This document shows positions 25,016 to 25,275 of a stretch of DNA of 25,275 bases, piece by piece. A model generated the notes under the pieces. It did no database searches. It was not told where the DNA came from and worked only from the letters and a program-made list of their open reading frames with translations. Origin of the DNA: Actinomycetes bacterium (GTDB lineage Bacteria; Actinomycetota; Actinomycetes; Propionibacteriales; Propionibacteriaceae); assembly GCA_023393755.1 (NCBI GenBank), contig JAEXCA010000131.1:1-25275 (forward strand). The letters are read 5' to 3'. Position numbers and translations under genes: made by a program. Numbering within the stretch: the first letter of the stretch is position 1; each line of letters opens with the position of its first letter.

Positions 25016-25275
25016 TCAAGAGGGTGCCGGTTGTGCGCTTCCGTCCCAGCCCCGGCGACGGGCCACCGCGTCCGCAGCGGCGGACGGGAACTCCGGCCAG
25101 CCCGGTTCCAGCAGCTCGCGGGCGAGGTCGAACAGCGCGCGGGCGGCCGGCTCCCCCGGGGACGCCAGCGCGGCGACCAGCCGGGCGCCCAGCGCGGGCC
25201 GGGCCGCCTCGAACCGGCGCAGCGGATCGAACGGGTTCACGTCGGTGGCGGTCTCCGCCGGCACCCTGGCGCGCA
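25016..25275 (-). CDS. 3' end of an unidentified gene (runs off the right edge)
   Basis: The C-terminal 86 or so residues of a protein on the minus strand; the frame is open to the window edge. It is Ala/Arg/Leu-rich and helical in character (VNPFDPLRRFEAARPALGAR, then FDLARELLEPGW), with a WPEFPSAAADAVARRRGW ending. A GTG at 25264 could start a short protein, but nothing supports it. I recognise no family with confidence. It converges on the aldolase gene with a 77-base gap. Confidence 0.55.
   Translation of the reverse strand, partial: RARVPAETATDVNPFDPLRRFEAARPALGARLVAALASPGEPAARALFDLARELLEPGWPEFPSAAADAVARRRGWDGSAQPAPS

Overview
The window is high-GC DNA (about 70% by eye) with dense genes, GTG starts and several apparently leaderless genes. 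The gene set is actinobacterial: an MsiK-type sugar ATPase next to a DUF4032 gene, a DUF3263 gene, a solitary groEL with two CIRCE boxes, a cysS-rlmB pair and an actinobacterial-type dcd. The flavour is that of a Propionibacteriaceae-like soil or gut actinomycete, but no ribosomal RNA is present and I cannot name a genus.

Positions 1-6972 form a carbohydrate locus. A large secreted multi-module glycoside hydrolase (minus strand, running off the left edge, with two apparent one-base deletions) is divergent from a LacI-family regulator. Two copies of the palindromic operator TTAACCGGTTCA sit exactly on the two divergent promoters. The regulator is followed without a gap by a MalG-type sugar permease that has no convincing start codon, then by a GH43-like enzyme. 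No substrate-binding protein or first permease is present, so the locus looks damaged or deleted, or the sequence has errors here.

Positions 7031-9561 hold cysS and rlmB (overlapping by one base, minus strand). The 3' end of rlmB and its hairpin are tandemly duplicated downstream. Positions 9549-11001 are the most unusual part: a solitary AbiEi-like/PD-(D/E)XK nuclease gene bracketed by seven copies of a 19-bp repeat (GCGCAT-N5-CCGCATAT). The four right-hand copies form an exactly symmetric array. I regard this as the best candidate for something undescribed.

Positions 11016-13592 hold a DUF4032 kinase-like gene and msiK (both minus), probably the shared ATPase for sugar importers such as the damaged one upstream. 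A 370-bp intergenic region with a 68-bp direct repeat follows, then dedA, a TetR/WHG regulator with two operators, dcd, tRNA-Thr(TGT), a P-loop kinase-like gene overlapping manA, a lipoprotein, DUF3263, a small HExxH membrane protein and a DUF2207 membrane protein. The right end holds groEL with two CIRCE elements, a hairpin-rich spacer, a class I fructose-bisphosphate aldolase and the 3' end of an unidentified gene.

A recurring theme is a TANNNT -10 box (often TAGGCT) placed 6-7 nt before the start codon, indicating leaderless mRNAs for cysS, dedA, dcd, the DUF3263 gene and the DUF2207 gene.
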